From: Ariolimax columbianus
Taxonomy: Eukaryota; Mollusca; Gastropoda; Stylommatophora; Arionidae
DNA length: 64,000 nt
Assembly: GCA_036924085.1 (NCBI GenBank)
Contig: JAVGWX010000025.1
Span: 30,085,807 to 30,149,806, forward strand
Direction: 5' to 3'
Shown: one piece after another, positions 30,678-41,329 of the stretch
How positions within the stretch are numbered: position 1 is the first letter of the stretch
Layout: each line of letters starts with the position of its first letter
The notes under the pieces: model-generated
Seen by the model: the letters and a program-made list of their open reading frames with translations, nothing else
What the model was told of the DNA's origin: nothing
The model's database searches: none
Made by a program: the position numbers and the translations under genes

Positions 30678-32479
30678 GCAAAAAGGTGACACTCGAGCAG
30701 GGAGTACCCCAAGGGGGAGTACTGTCACCCACACTCTTCCTGGTATATATAAACGATATTACAGAGAATATACCAAGAAGAGTCCATAGCTCAATGTTTG
30801 CAGACGATCTGGCTATGTGGACCTCTGAAAAGAATCTCACCATAGCAAGAAATCGGATGCAAACGGCCCTAACATCGCTGGAAGAGTGGGCGAACTCATG
30901 GCTGGTCAAAATAAACGAGGAGAAAACCACGTGCACAATATTCTCGCTCTCATTAAAACCCCAAAGTACCAAATTAAGCCTAAATGGCAAAATCCTGCAG
31001 CCAAACGACAACCCAACCTATCTGGGAGTCACATTTGATCGGCGCATGACATGGAAAAGTCAGATTGAGAGAAACCGAATGAAAGCCAGAGAAAGAATGG
31101 CGATCATGAGGAAACTTGCTGGCACAAGCTGGGGAGCAGACGAAGGCATACTAAAGAAACTGTACACTGGAAGAGTGAGACCAGTTCTCGAGTATGGCAT
31201 CGCGGCATGGACAACAGCAGCGAAGGCGAACTTCGATAAAGTTAACAAACTTCAAAACCAAGCCATGAGAATCATAACAGGTGGCATGAAGTCAACGCCA
31301 ATTGTAGAACTTGAAAAGATTACAAAACTGCAATCCATGACCGACAGAAGAGACTGCAGAGCCCAGCTGCAGTCAGAGAAACTCCGAAGACTGACGGACC
31401 ATCCAATGTACCAGAGGCTAAACAATTTGGGAACTGGGAAACTAAAGCGGAGAAACTTTGCAGAAATAGCCAAAGCAAAGATGCACGAAGATCCCATAAA
31501 CGCACTAACAACACCAAAACCCATCACTACTGTACGAAAACCTACTTGGAGGCAGGATATATTTCCAGAGGTGGTAGAAAATATACCAGGTATTGCAAAC
31601 AAAAACTGCCAGACCGAAAAAGAAAGGAGAGACACTACCCTAAGCTTCATAACGAAAAGCTACCCAAGCATGGACTGGACCCATGCATACACCGACGGTT
31701 CTGTAACAGACACTACACAGAACGGAGGGGCAGGAGCATTCCTGAACCTACCAAATGGCAGAAAAATAACACTGTCATTCGCTACTGGTAAGTACACAAG
31801 CAATTTCAGAGCGGAGGCAGAGGCACTGAGGGCGGCAGTGGAAGAAATGGCAACACACAGTGAAAATGAGAGCCACATAGTCTTGCTGACAGATGCTCTC
31901 GCCGTAGTCACAGCGCTAAAAAGCCAGAAAAACACTGAGCTTAATGACCTAAGAGCAGCACTCTGCAAACTGTGCCAGCTGTCCGCACCAAAAAGGGTAG
32001 TGGTACAGTGGGTTCCGTCACACTGCAACATCCAAGGCAACGAGGAGGCAGACAGACTGGCAAAAGAAGGTGCAAGGCTACCACAAACAGATACCAGTAT
32101 GACGTACGAAGAGTCAAAACGGCTTATCAAAGCCAGGTACATTACCAAATGGGAAACCGCACATACTGGTTACACCAAAAACGATGCCTATTACCAGTTG
32201 AACCGAAGAGAGCAGGTCGTTGTCTTCAGACTTCGCACTGGCCACAATAGACTGAGGTACCACCTATTCAACAAATTGAAGATAGGGTGTACCGACGAAT
32301 GCCCGTGCGGTACTGGTAAAATGACCACTGAACATCTGCTGCAGAACTGCCCGACATACGGGGATCAGAGAGAGCAGATGTGGCCATTGCCAGTGGAACT
32401 GCAAGACAAGCTCTATGGTAGTGGCGAGAGTCTCAGGATGACCGCCGCTTTTTTCGAAAAAATAATGGTTACTGTCTGA
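30602..32479 (+). CDS. Jk ORF2, second frame: RT core, thumb, RNase H, Cys/His tail
   Basis: In the true frame from about 30657 this reads 'TLEQGVPQGGVLSPTLFL' (motif B), 'SSMFADDLAMW' (motif C), 'PTYLGVTFDRRMTW', 'RPVLEYGIAAWTTAAK' (thumb), then RNase H with 'AYTDGSVTDTTQNGGAGAF', RAEAEALRAA, 'LLTDALAVVTALKS' and 'NEEADRLAKEGA' (all four acidic residues), and a 'CPCGTGKMTTEHLLQNC' tail. The 625-codon open frame has no internal stop. The first about 18 codons before the frameshift point are out-of-frame translation. Confidence 0.88.
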   Translation: MWEDVQVDQPLPQTKNGQIQVQGQMSKKVTLEQGVPQGGVLSPTLFLVYINDITENIPRRVHSSMFADDLAMWTSEKNLTIARNRMQTALTSLEEWANSWLVKINEEKTTCTIFSLSLKPQSTKLSLNGKILQPNDNPTYLGVTFDRRMTWKSQIERNRMKARERMAIMRKLAGTSWGADEGILKKLYTGRVRPVLEYGIAAWTTAAKANFDKVNKLQNQAMRIITGGMKSTPIVELEKITKLQSMTDRRDCRAQLQSEKLRRLTDHPMYQRLNNLGTGKLKRRNFAEIAKAKMHEDPINALTTPKPITTVRKPTWRQDIFPEVVENIPGIANKNCQTEKERRDTTLSFITKSYPSMDWTHAYTDGSVTDTTQNGGAGAFLNLPNGRKITLSFATGKYTSNFRAEAEALRAAVEEMATHSENESHIVLLTDALAVVTALKSQKNTELNDLRAALCKLCQLSAPKRVVVQWVPSHCNIQGNEEADRLAKEGARLPQTDTSMTYEESKRLIKARYITKWETAHTGYTKNDAYYQLNRREQVVVFRLRTGHNRLRYHLFNKLKIGCTDECPCGTGKMTTEHLLQNCPTYGDQREQMWPLPVELQDKLYGSGESLRMTAAFFEKIMVTV

Positions 32480-32599
32480 CTGTGTACGCAGAAGAAGAAG
32501 AAGAACCTGCCTCCACTACTTCCTGTAGAAGTGCATTCACCAGTCGCTGACTACAAAAAAATGTCCTAATATCTAACATTTTTAAGAATTATGCGGCCA

Positions 32600-33730
32600 C
32601 GAGAGAAACGAATGGCAAATACATACCACGACACTGAGCTATAACCCGGCACAATTACGGCAAGAAATAGAGAACACTGGAGATCCATTGCAGACGATCT
32701 TCTATGCGGAGATGGCACATGAACTGAACTTCCAGAGCTTGATTTTCGTCTATTTCAAAGAGATTGAGAAATACTCTTTCCATCTGTTCATTACCTCTTC
32801 TGGGGCGGCCAGCAGCGCACCTTGTTTATCTTTAACAAATTTTAGGGGGCATTCCTTTTCCTTCCTCGTGTTCTTTATGGTCCTGTAGAACAGTTTCTGG
32901 TTTTCTCCAGCATTGTTTTCTAGTTTCTCTCCAAATTCATTCCAGGATTTCTGTTTAGTCTTGAGCACAGTCTTCTTTGCTTCGGCTCTAAAATTTAAAT
33001 TTTCTTTAAATTCTTTTGTTTTTTCTTCTGTTTTCCTAGCCCCTAGATATTGCTTCCATGTCTTTTTCATTTCTCATTTTATTCGTTTCACTTCTTCTAT
33101 CCACCATGGTGTACTCTTTCTCTTCCACCCTTCTCTAATTTTACCATTTCCATATCTTCTTCAGATTCCTCTATCCTTCCTATTGATGTTATTATGGGCC
33201 CTTGGTATCTTCTCTTAACATTTGGTTCTCTTAGATTCTAAGCCTTAATATTATTTTCTCCTTGTGTGTTATTATGTTTCTTGCTTGTTGGTGGATGTTG
33301 CCTGGCTGGATAACTTTTTTAGATTTCTCTCTATTTTAACTAGGTAGTGGTCGCTTCCTATCTCTGGTCCTCTGAACACTCTAGAATCTTTCACATGCTT
33401 GAAATCAGTTTTCCTCACTATTGCATAGTCAATTATTGATCTTTTAATTCTTGCCGGCTAGCATCTTGTGTAGACATGGATATGTTTGTGTAGAAACCTT
33501 GTTTTTTGTAATAACAAGGTTTTGTTCTCTGCAGAATTTCAGCAGTCGTTTTCCATTGTCATTTAAGACATCTTCTTCATGCCTAACGTTTACTCCATCC
33601 CATCTAGAATAGTCGTTACCAACTCTTGTGTTGAAGTCTCAAAGGAGAAGTATTTCATTTTGGCAATCGGTAATGGTCCTTTGAAGGAACTCATGAAATT
33701 AATATTTTATGTCATTGCTCTCATCTTTGT
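32600..33730 (-). mobile_element. LINE (EnW family) linker and endonuclease part, decayed
   Basis: The minus strand carries a basic linker frame (33070-32750: 'KSWNEFGEKLENNAGENQ', 'EVMNRWKEYFSISL') preceded by 'STPWWIEEVKRI' and, further up to 33730, endonuclease text 'NVRHEEDVLNDNGKRLLKF' and 'REQNLVITK'. About 32600-32730 on the plus strand ends 'HWRSIADDLLCGDGT', a separate LINE C-terminus. A related minus copy is at 56050-56650. Confidence 0.6.
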
Positions 33731-33731
33731 T

Positions 33732-34070
33732 TTAACTTAACTTAACGTCTTTATACTGGTTTAGAAGACCCCGCAGAGTCTGTATACAACCAGTTACATT
33801 TACATCACCTTGCTCTAAAAGCTATGCGCATCCAGTTTATTCTTAAATGCATTAACTGTCCCTGCCTCCACTACCTCCCCTGGCAATGCATTCCAAGCAG
33901 ACACCACTCTCTGACTAAAAAAATATTTCCTAATATCTAACTTGAGAAATATTTTGTGCATACACAGTGATGATATCCATTTTACTACCCTCCCCTTGTA
34001 GACTTAGAGCCATCAGTCGTTCTGAAATGAACTTCCATCCTTGAATATTTGCTCTTTTTTAAAATTACTA
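33732..34070 (-). mobile_element. CR1-like LINE 3' end (CrT), best-preserved copy
   Basis: The minus strand reads '[19 protein letters not shown]', '[18 protein letters not shown]', a stop, and a terminal block ending in AAACCAGTATAAAGACGTTA with repeated TTAAG. This C-terminus is characteristic of CR1-style ORF2. It interrupts the EnW LINE and is the empty-site counterpart of 29260-29409/32515-32600. Confidence 0.75.
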
Positions 34071-34079
34071 TCCACTATA

Positions 34080-34330
34080 CAACCCACCCTGCCCTGATTC
34101 TTTCAGTCATGGGAACTCCGCTGTAATATAACATATTGCCATCATGGTCTAGATTGGCCTGTCCCTTTTTCTACGTTTCTGAAAGTGCCAGAACTGTCAC
34201 CTTCGCTCTCTTCATCACCTCTATTAGTTCATATTCTTTTCCGTTTATACGTCTTACATTCCATGATCCGTAAGTCGTGGTCCTTTTGTCTCTATGTTTT
34301 GACTTGTAATCGTTTGTTAAGGCAAACAGG
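34080..34330 (-). pseudogene. EnW LINE, endonuclease N-terminus
   Basis: The minus strand reads 'TTTYGSWNVRRINGKEYEL' and 'KRAKVTVLALSET', the start of an APE-type endonuclease, followed by 'YYSGVPMTERIRAGWVV'. It appears to be separated from 33730 by the CrT insertion. Confidence 0.6.
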
Positions 34331-34439
34331 TGATTAGCCTGTTGCGTCTTTGCATGGTGGAGGGGATGCGGACACGTTTTTGCCCATGGCTGCTTTTTTA
34401 TTCGCTACTAACCTCCAAATTAGAATGCCTTTCAGCAAT

Positions 34440-34870
34440 CCGCAACCCTGCCGACTATCTTCCAAAGACCGGTAGTAGTACCCATTCAGAGAGGAGTACG
34501 TCAAGATGACCCCCCTCTTTCTGCATGCCTGGAATCCAGCATCAGATGGTGTGATTGGGATACCTTTGACTTCAACATAAATGGCAATTTTGCTAAATCA
34601 CTTTCGCTTTGCAAATGATCTAGTATTCAGCACAGAGGCAGCCAAAAACAATGCTAGCAGCGCTCCATAGAGAGAGAAAGAAAGCAGGACTGGAAATGAG
34701 CACGTCAAATACGAAAGTCATGCGCAATCGTTTCGCTTCCCGCGATCCCGTCTTCCTGGATGGAGCGAGACTCAACGGCGTGGACTAGTACATCTACATT
34801 GGGCGCCTGCTATACATACGTCAATTGTCCTTGGTGGAAAATGCAGTTATTTATGCAGAGATGAAACATC
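34440..34870 (+). pseudogene. RTE-like RT fragment
   Basis: Plus-strand pieces 'VPIQRGVRQDDPLSACLE', 'WDTFDFNINGNF', 'LRFANDLVF' (altered FADD box), 'KKAGLEMSTSNTKVMRNRF' and 'DPVFLDGARLNGVD' match RT motifs B and C and the thumb. It has many stops. Confidence 0.6.
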
Positions 34871-35111
34871 GCTGTCACGTACTTCGAAAAACGGACGATT
34901 TATGGTGAAAAGCGACAGCAATATGATACCACAGAGACAAAAAAAACCGCCACAGTCCGACTATCAATACTTTAGTCCCACTCCCTTGCATGCCACAACA
35001 ACATTCCACAGATGGGCGACTAATTATCCAGTGGTCCACCGTGGGCAGACACCGTTGGAAGAGAAGTTGCGACTCGCAACGATGTAACCGCCGCTGAAGA
35101 ACGGGTAGTCC
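34871..35111. other. Unclassified DNA between LINE fragments
   Basis: Short frames on both strands give no recognisable domain. It is probably further decayed LINE. Confidence 0.4.
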
Positions 35112-35289
35112 AGTAAGGTCCAGATGAGATATTAGAAAATATTTTTGTGGCCAGAGTGGTGAATGCCCGGATTCCATTGCCAAACGGAAATACTGAGCAC
35201 AGGGACAGTTTATGCATTCAAAAATAGATTGGATGAAATTATTTTACTTTTAGATCAATTGGAGTAGAAACTACGCCTCCTGTTCATCC
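35112..35289 (+). mobile_element. CR1-like 3' end (CrT)
   Basis: GATATTAGAAAATATTTTTG and GGGACAGTTTATGCATTC lead to 'AFKNRLDE', matching 8262-8370. It abuts an RnK fragment at about 35290. Confidence 0.6.
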
Positions 35290-36416
35290 TATTCCGTCAG
35301 GTCGTGTTGTCTGTCATCGATTACGGACTAGGCATCCTCACACTATCAAGAACACAGTGTGAAAGGTTGGGCCGCATCCAGAATGAAGGTCTGCGACTGG
35401 TTCTGGGCTGCACTAGAGATACCCCGATTGTGATGATGCGGTACATGTTGGGATTGTTATCGGTGACATCCAGACATAAACTGGCACAAGTCAAAGCCTA
35501 TATGCGTGTCACCATAGACACTCGACACCCTCTGCACAGTAGTAGCTCAGCCATCAAGAATCAAGAGAGGGGCGTCATGTATGGCACAGGCTGAGACAAC
35601 AATCGGACACGTCACTCCAGCTGAGACGATAACCAAAGGGGAAGAATGGGTCCCCACTGGTGATGGAATGATAGAGTACCAGAGAGTCATCGTAACCCTA
35701 GGAAATGAATGCAAAGAACGGAACAACGAGAGTGCAGAGCACGAGGTAAATCAGCTGAGAACACACAGGAGAGTGACGCTGTCATATACACCGACGGATC
35801 AGTCGTGCGCAGTCGGACATCAGGCTGGGGTTTCTCGGCTAGAGTGAGAGGAGAGGTCGTTGCTGAGGGCAGTAGGGCATACATGTCAACAACCTCCAGT
35901 ATGAGAATGGAGACGGAAGCAGTGACCTCAGCACTGAAATAGATATCTGAGACTTCTATAACAAAGGCAGTCATCGTGGCAGACGCGCAAGCCGTACTTC
36001 AGAAAGTACAGAAGGAATGGCTTAGGTGCGTGTGGATAGCTGCTATTGAGGCCTCAAACCTCCAGGCGCTGACCTGCATCTACTGTCCTGCTCATGCACG
36101 GGTTCAGGGCAATGAAAGAGCTGACATCTTGGCATCACGGGCTCCCATCATGGGCACATTGATGATGGACAGAAGTGACATTTTGAAATCAATCAATGAC
36201 CGCCTGCTGGATGAGGACACCGCAATAGATGAAGCAGCAATCCACAGACTGCAAAGTTTCGACATTAAATGAGGTTCGAGCGAAGTATGGCGCATGAACG
36301 TGTACAACCAGCGAGCTACATGGACCATCAGCATCCATACCGTACGCCATTTGATGACAGAGACTGAGCACCTATGGGTATGCCCGATTGCAGTGACGTC
36401 GATTCTTACAATTAGA
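35290..36416 (+). mobile_element. RnK LINE: post-RT region and RNase H, decayed
   Basis: 'VVLSVIDYGLGILTLS', 'GRIQNEGLRLVLGCTRDTP' and 'RHKLAQVKAYMRV' are the post-RT region. RNase H follows: 'DAVIYTDGSVVRSRTSGWGF', 'RMETEAVTSALK', 'VIVADAQAVLQKVQ' and 'VQGNERADILASRAP' carry D, E, D, D. Frames are broken by stops at about 35594, 35940 and 36270 and by shifts. Copies lie at 9465, 53540 and 56655 (minus). The RNase H differs clearly from that of Jk. Confidence 0.75.
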
Positions 36417-36850
36417 AAATACTGATTGTATACAGACTATGCAGTAACTTTTAAACCAGTATTAGGAAGAGAAGTTAAGAAGACAAGATCCAATCCAACA
36501 TTACTGGTTGAAATGACTCACTTCCGGCTGTCCACCTCCGATGTGTCTGCCAAGACACACGTTAGTTTGATGTTTTCAATATTGATTGTCTTTGATAAAA
36601 CTGGATTGTGCCATTCTGAATTTACAACCAGTTGAAACTTAGAGGTAGGTTTACATAGTGTAAACGCTAAAATATAGCGAATAAAAGAAATGTAATTTTT
36701 CAATGAAGGTCCCGGCAGTTCAAACAAAAACCTGTCCATTTTTACTAAAATACCTTTCGCCATTTTTCTTTCATCTCGGTCTTCCTTTCCGTTGCCCAAA
36801 TTGTTATACTAGTAATAGCAGACAAGAAGAGGAAGAAGAAACTTGGTTAA
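36417..36850 (+). promoter_or_regulatory. CrT tail plus putative promoter block of unit U2
   Basis: 36417-36470 is the CrT 3' end (ACAGACTATGCAGT, TTTAAACCAGTAT). From 36480 the block shared with 8461 and 58400 follows: CCAATCCAACATTACTGGTT, CACTTCCGG, ACACACGT and CGCCATTTTTCTTTCATCTC. Conservation over about 350 bp between units, with ETS- and YY1-like sites, makes a promoter or first non-coding exon plausible. There is no direct evidence of transcription. Confidence 0.35.
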
Positions 36851-38426
36851 AATGTGGTTGCTTTATAAATTTGGCAGCAGGCGCGCTATACCTTAATTCA
36901 GAATACGATTGTGACTTGTCAAAATAGGAGAGTTTACAACAGTCCAGTCTCAATCCACCAGCTACAATTTTACAAATTAAACCAAAGCAAAGGCACCAGC
37001 AAATTACTATTTTCCGCATGTAGCAGATTGCTGGGCCACTTATATCGGTTCAAAATCTCCCAAACAAATGAATGTCCACGTAGGACAGGAGTCCAGACCC
37101 TTGTACATGTACTTCAAGAATACACGGCTCACAAATAACTAAAATGACATAGACCTAGCCAGATAGACCAGAACTGAGACAAAAAAAAAAGCTATGAGCC
37201 TCCACTCAGACCTGGAAAGAACTGTCGGTTTCATCCTGACGAAAGGACTGAGGATTTAGCATGTTTAGAAACCTAAAATTGAGAAGAAGTATGTTTCACC
37301 ATCTAAGTATATATTCATGCCATTTCTGACAACTGTATGTATGTTGTATAGTCTAACCATCTACAGCAATGTAAATATATTCTTATTTTTAACAGCTGTA
37401 TGATGTGATTAGTATTAGTTACTGTTTCTTAAAGGTAATGGACATAGTCCCGTAGCAGAACATGTCTACAATTATGTGTAAGTCTACAAATGGTAGAACA
37501 TTTAATGTCTTGCAAATGTGCTAAACTTTTATATTGACTGATCTCAAAAATCTCTTTAGCCAGGACATTCATAATATGACTCTCAGTCCGTCCGTCAGTA
37601 GGTACAGAAGGGTTTACTATGAACATGGATTAGTGCATAATTAGACGCATGAGTGGATACTGTACATAGAAAGACACATCAAGTTTACAGAAACTTGTGT
37701 TGAAGAAATGTTCTTTTCAGCCTTGAGGTAATGCCAATGAACGAGCTGATTACATCTCCTCAAAGTTGGACATTCTGACAGTGACTATCTGAACCAAGTA
37801 TCCCAAGTTCACTGTCTTTAGTATGGCCTATATTATAGGAAGAACCACTACTAGAAAACTTTGTCAAAAGTGAACAATTCAGCAAAGGTAGCTTTGAAGA
37901 ACAACATTTCTAAGAAGTGCTGACCGCTCAGCAAACTTGACATTTGTTGGTAGCAGCATCAATGATTCTCTGAGTGGATCTCGGATTTCCTTACTGGGGA
38001 GGAAATAATATGCCCCCCAATTAACTTGCATGCATGTCATGAAAGGTGACTAAAAAGAGTTGTGTTTAAGCCCTTACTGTACAAAACAAATAATTGCTAC
38101 AAAAACCACCACTGCAAAGGCATGTAAGGTGCTGGGGTGCAGGCTTTCTGAAAGAGCCAAACTGTAATGGTGACCCCTAAACTCCAGCTGAACTGAAAAA
38201 GGGATAAAAAAGAAGATCAATGATGATTGGATTAACAACCACATCATGTAAAACCATTGCTACAAAGCCACTGCTACAAATAATTTGATACAGGCTTCCA
38301 GTAAATGGGTCAGCTGTATTGGTGGACTTATGTTTCACTTGAAATGAAAAATAGAATGAGCTATAATGTCCATCACAAACTACATTAATTTTTCTAGTAT
38401 TTTCTAGACAATCTCTCTATTCTCAG
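36851..38426 (+). other. U2 5' intronic DNA, with a LINE tail fragment at 37015-37140
   Basis: 37015-37140 reads 'LGHLYRFKISQTNECPRRT' and 'HVLQEYTAHK', the Cys/His tail of an RNase H LINE. 37433-37700 matches 9104-9370 of U1. From 37930 to the exon the sequence is nearly the same as 58895-59384 of U3. No other gene is seen. Confidence 0.6.
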
Positions 38427-38495
38427 ACTACAAGAAGTATGGAAACACAGAGCGAGCTACTACATGAAGATATAAAACAAGATCTAGATTGTGAA
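38427..38495 (+). CDS. Zinc-finger gene 2, exon 1 (initiator Met and SUMO-type motif)
   Basis: This 69-nt exon is flanked by TATTCTCAG and GTGAGT. The proposed start gives 'METQSELLHEDIKQDLDCE', with IKQD in place of the IKQE of gene 1. It is identical to the U3 exon at 59385-59453. The ATG has A at -3 and G at +4. Exons 1-6 of gene 2 add up to 1998 coding nt, a multiple of three. Confidence 0.7.
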
Positions 38496-38679
38496 GTGAG
38501 TTTATTTGTTGTAATTGTAGGTAGATAGTAAGAGATGTGATGATGATTATGGGGATAGCAACAGGTTCACTAATTAGGACACAATTGCTGTAAATGATTC
38601 CTGTAATGATCTGTGAACACAATGTGTGGATTGATGATGTTTCATACTGCTGAAAGAGACCTCAAGGTACAACAGTGAA

Positions 38680-38800
38680 TTTATTGACAGCAACCAACTA
38701 CTCATGTCTGATTGCTTGCTTCAGGGTCAGCAAACATGGCTGACCAAGACTTTATTCCACTTGAAAGTAGGCTGCACAAAATTTGCTGAAGTTTAGTACA
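38680..38800 (+). repeat. Old SINE-B-like fragment (U2)
   Basis: CAACTACTCATGTCTG and GGGTCAGCAAACATGGCTGA match the U1 (14325) and U3 (59640) copies, so the insertion predates the duplication. Confidence 0.45.
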
Positions 38801-39312
38801 GTATTGGAGAGTAATCAAAAAATAAATGTCCAAATTGTCACATTTGCACATTACATGTCTAAGGAAGATTGATTGAGTGTTCTTGCCAAACTACATCCCC
38901 AACCAATAACTACTTGCACGTACTCCCTAACTAGGTCAAGGTGGGTCTACGTGAGGAGGGACAAATAACATCAATATTTATTTAATGGTCAACACTTAAA
39001 ATGTAATGAACTTTCGGTGATTTCACATTTAGTTGATATTATCTGAGCATTGACTTGTTCTATATCACATTTTATTATCATCTTCTATACTTGGGAGTCT
39101 CAAACTTGTGGGCTACATATCTCATCTGGCCCATCAGTCTTATTCGGCTAACAAATATAAACCATCAGTGTCAAGACATTTCAACATTTGCTAAAAAATA
39201 CTGAGTACCTGTGGGTCTGCCCAGAGTGCTGTGGTGATGATTCTTTATAACATAACAAGGTGGGACAGAGAATTAGACAAATTCTCCCTTCTATACGTGT
39301 CTTTATTCACAG

Positions 39313-39387
39313 GCTGCAGTATGTACAGAAATGAAGTATCCATTTCAACAGGATCTAATCAAACTGGAACAGAAACCAGATTGTGCT
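39313..39387 (+). CDS. Zinc-finger gene 2, exon 2 (second SUMO-type motif)
   Basis: A 75-nt phase-0 exon between TTATTCACAG and GTGAGT: 'AAVCTEMKYPFQQDLIKLE' and 'QKPDCA'. It is identical to the U3 exon 60271-60345 at nearly every base. LIKLE is the motif. Confidence 0.7.
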
Positions 39388-39963
39388 GTGAGTTACCTGT
39401 CTCTGTTTTATTCTCCATAATACAGTACTAACATATACATCTATCTTGGTAGTAGTATAGACAAAGTAGCAGGAATAAGATAAAGATATAAGAATAAAAA
39501 AGGAAGTGGGGCTTTCATTGTGTTGGGACATTTATGGAAGTCTAGGGAAATCTAATCCAACTGAAAATTGAGAAAACACGGAGAACTACAAAAGCAATTA
39601 TTACAAAGGCACAAGCTTACATAGATTTGGACTTGTACAGAATAGGATTGAAATGATATGATAAGATCAATAATATGGAACTGTTGCGTTAAATCAGACA
39701 GATAACAACGGGACAGAAGCTGATGGGAAGATGTTGGCTTTTGATTGGACATACATTAAAGAAAATAGCTGATAGCATTATATAACAGTCTCTGCTCAGG
39801 AATCCTCAGGATAATAGAGGTAAAAGGAGAATGAAACACACATTGAGAAGAGAGCTTGAGACACCCAAAAGGGACAAGGAAGACATGGATCGATTGGGAC
39901 ATGTGTATGAGATGTGTATTTTTGGTAGACCTGGGCTCCACAAGAAGTTGAAATGATTAGATT

Positions 39964-40583
39964 CCTGTTTACAGATGCCCTGGCCGTAGTCACAGCACTA
40001 AAAAGCCAGAAAAATACTGAACTTAATGATTTAAGAGCAGTACTCTGTCAACTATGCCAGCAGTCTGCACCAAAAAGAGTAGTGGTACAATGGGTTCCAT
40101 CCCACTGTAACATCCAAGGCAACGAGGAGGTAGACAGACTGGCAAAAGACGGTGTTTGACTAACAAAACCAGATTCTAGTGTGACCTACGAAGAGTCCAA
40201 AAGGCTTATTAGGGCCAGATACATGGCCAAATGGGAAACAGAGCATACTGGCTACACAAAAAATGATGCCTATTACCAGTTGAACAGAAGAGAGCAGGTC
40301 ATGGTCTTCAGACTCGGCACATGCCACAACAGACTGAGGTACCACCTATTCAATAAACTGAAGATAGGTGGCACTGACGAATGCACTTGTGGTCCTGGAA
40401 AAATGGCCGCTGAACATCTGCTGCAAAATTGTCCGACATACAAGGACCAGAGAAAGCACATGTGGCCATCACCAGTGGCAACACTAAACAAGCTCTATGG
40501 CAGTGTCGACAGCCTCAGGATGACCGCTGCTGTCTTTGAGCAAATACAGGTTGACGTCTGACAGCGTACGAAGAAGAAGAGAA
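39964..40583 (+). mobile_element. Jk LINE copy H, older subfamily, 5'-truncated
   Basis: It starts in RNase H at 'FTDALAVVTALKSQ' and runs to the tail (open frames 39953-40159 and 40181-40561, split by a TGA at about 40157). The Cys/His tail is CTCGPGKMAAEHLLQNC. It ends GACAGCGTACG then GAAGAAGAAG. GATTAGATT (39955-39963) and GATTTGATT (40584-40592) are an imperfect TSD. U1 (18435) and U3 (60895) show TTGATTGATTA without an insert. Confidence 0.82.
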
Positions 40584-40599
40584 GATTTGATTAATTAAC

Positions 40600-41316
40600 T
40601 CTTTACAGCTTGTATCGTCCAGCACTGGCTGCCAGAAACCTAAATATGCCACTAGTCTCGACCAAAATAGACCTCTGAAACATGTATTTGCGTTTTGTGA
40701 TTTAGTTTTCTAAATAAATGTTGTTTTCACAGCTCTACACAATAGTTGTGGTAATTCATGCACAATTTATATTTAGCTGTATGATTATTTCCGGAAAGTC
40801 GATTCCAGCGTGGCATATGAGATGCAATGAAAGTTGGGCTTCAAGACTGTAGAAATGATTTATTATTTGATCAGTCCAATGATCACGGGTCTGGATTGCT
40901 CATGGATATTTAACACATGCCCGATTCAGACTAATAGAATTGGTAGATATATTGTAGAAATATGCAATAGGGCAAGTATTTTTAAAAATTTGTCACTCAA
41001 ATTTTCACCTGTGCATTAGAATCATTTAAGGCTACATACTAATAAATATATATAGAGAGTGGTTGTGTTCAAGGAGTAAGACATTCGATTCTCAAAACTA
41101 GGAGCAGAAATGGTGGTCGATCAAATCCTCACAAATTTCAAACGATCCCTGGTTTCAAAGGAGGTAAAATCAGAGCGCCCGCATCTTGAGTTACCTCCAG
41201 TCGTCTTAACTTACATTTTGCCACTGGTCTAAAGTAGCTCATTACCAGAGAGTGCAGTTGATGACCAGCTCAGTTTCTTCCTTCTATAGTCCTATAATCC
41301 GAATACATCAAAAGTT
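40600..41316. repeat. R1 repeat (40600-41030) and R3 end (41160-41316), U2
   Basis: The order R1 then R3 end mirrors 18450-18900 in U1 and is missing from U3, where 60900 continues directly with sequence equivalent to 42908. It contains no supported gene. Confidence 0.5.
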
Positions 41317-41329
41317 ATATCATTAAAAC

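Larger units (their letters stand above)
29410..32502 (+). mobile_element. Jk LINE copy C, longest copy, 12-bp TSD
   Basis: This is a 3.09-kb element 5'-truncated within the endonuclease (it starts at the equivalent of 4008 in copy B) and complete from there to the GAAGAAGAAG tail. GAACCTGCCTCC flanks it at 29398-29409 and 32503-32514; the last GAA of the tail could shift the right edge by a few bases. The ORF has a single frame break at about 30656. The near identity to copy I (41330-42196) suggests recent activity. Confidence 0.92.

Noticed and set aside
31660..32148. 162-codon antisense frames opposite the RNase H region (also at 41350-41838)
   Set aside because: They recur wherever Jk RNase H recurs and mirror its codon pattern; shadow frames with no domain.
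39231..39431. 66-codon frame reading GCSMCRNEVSI as a protein (also at 14864 and 60189)
   Set aside because: It crosses both splice sites and is out of phase with the 75-nt exon, whose phase-0 frame reads AAVCTEMKYPF.
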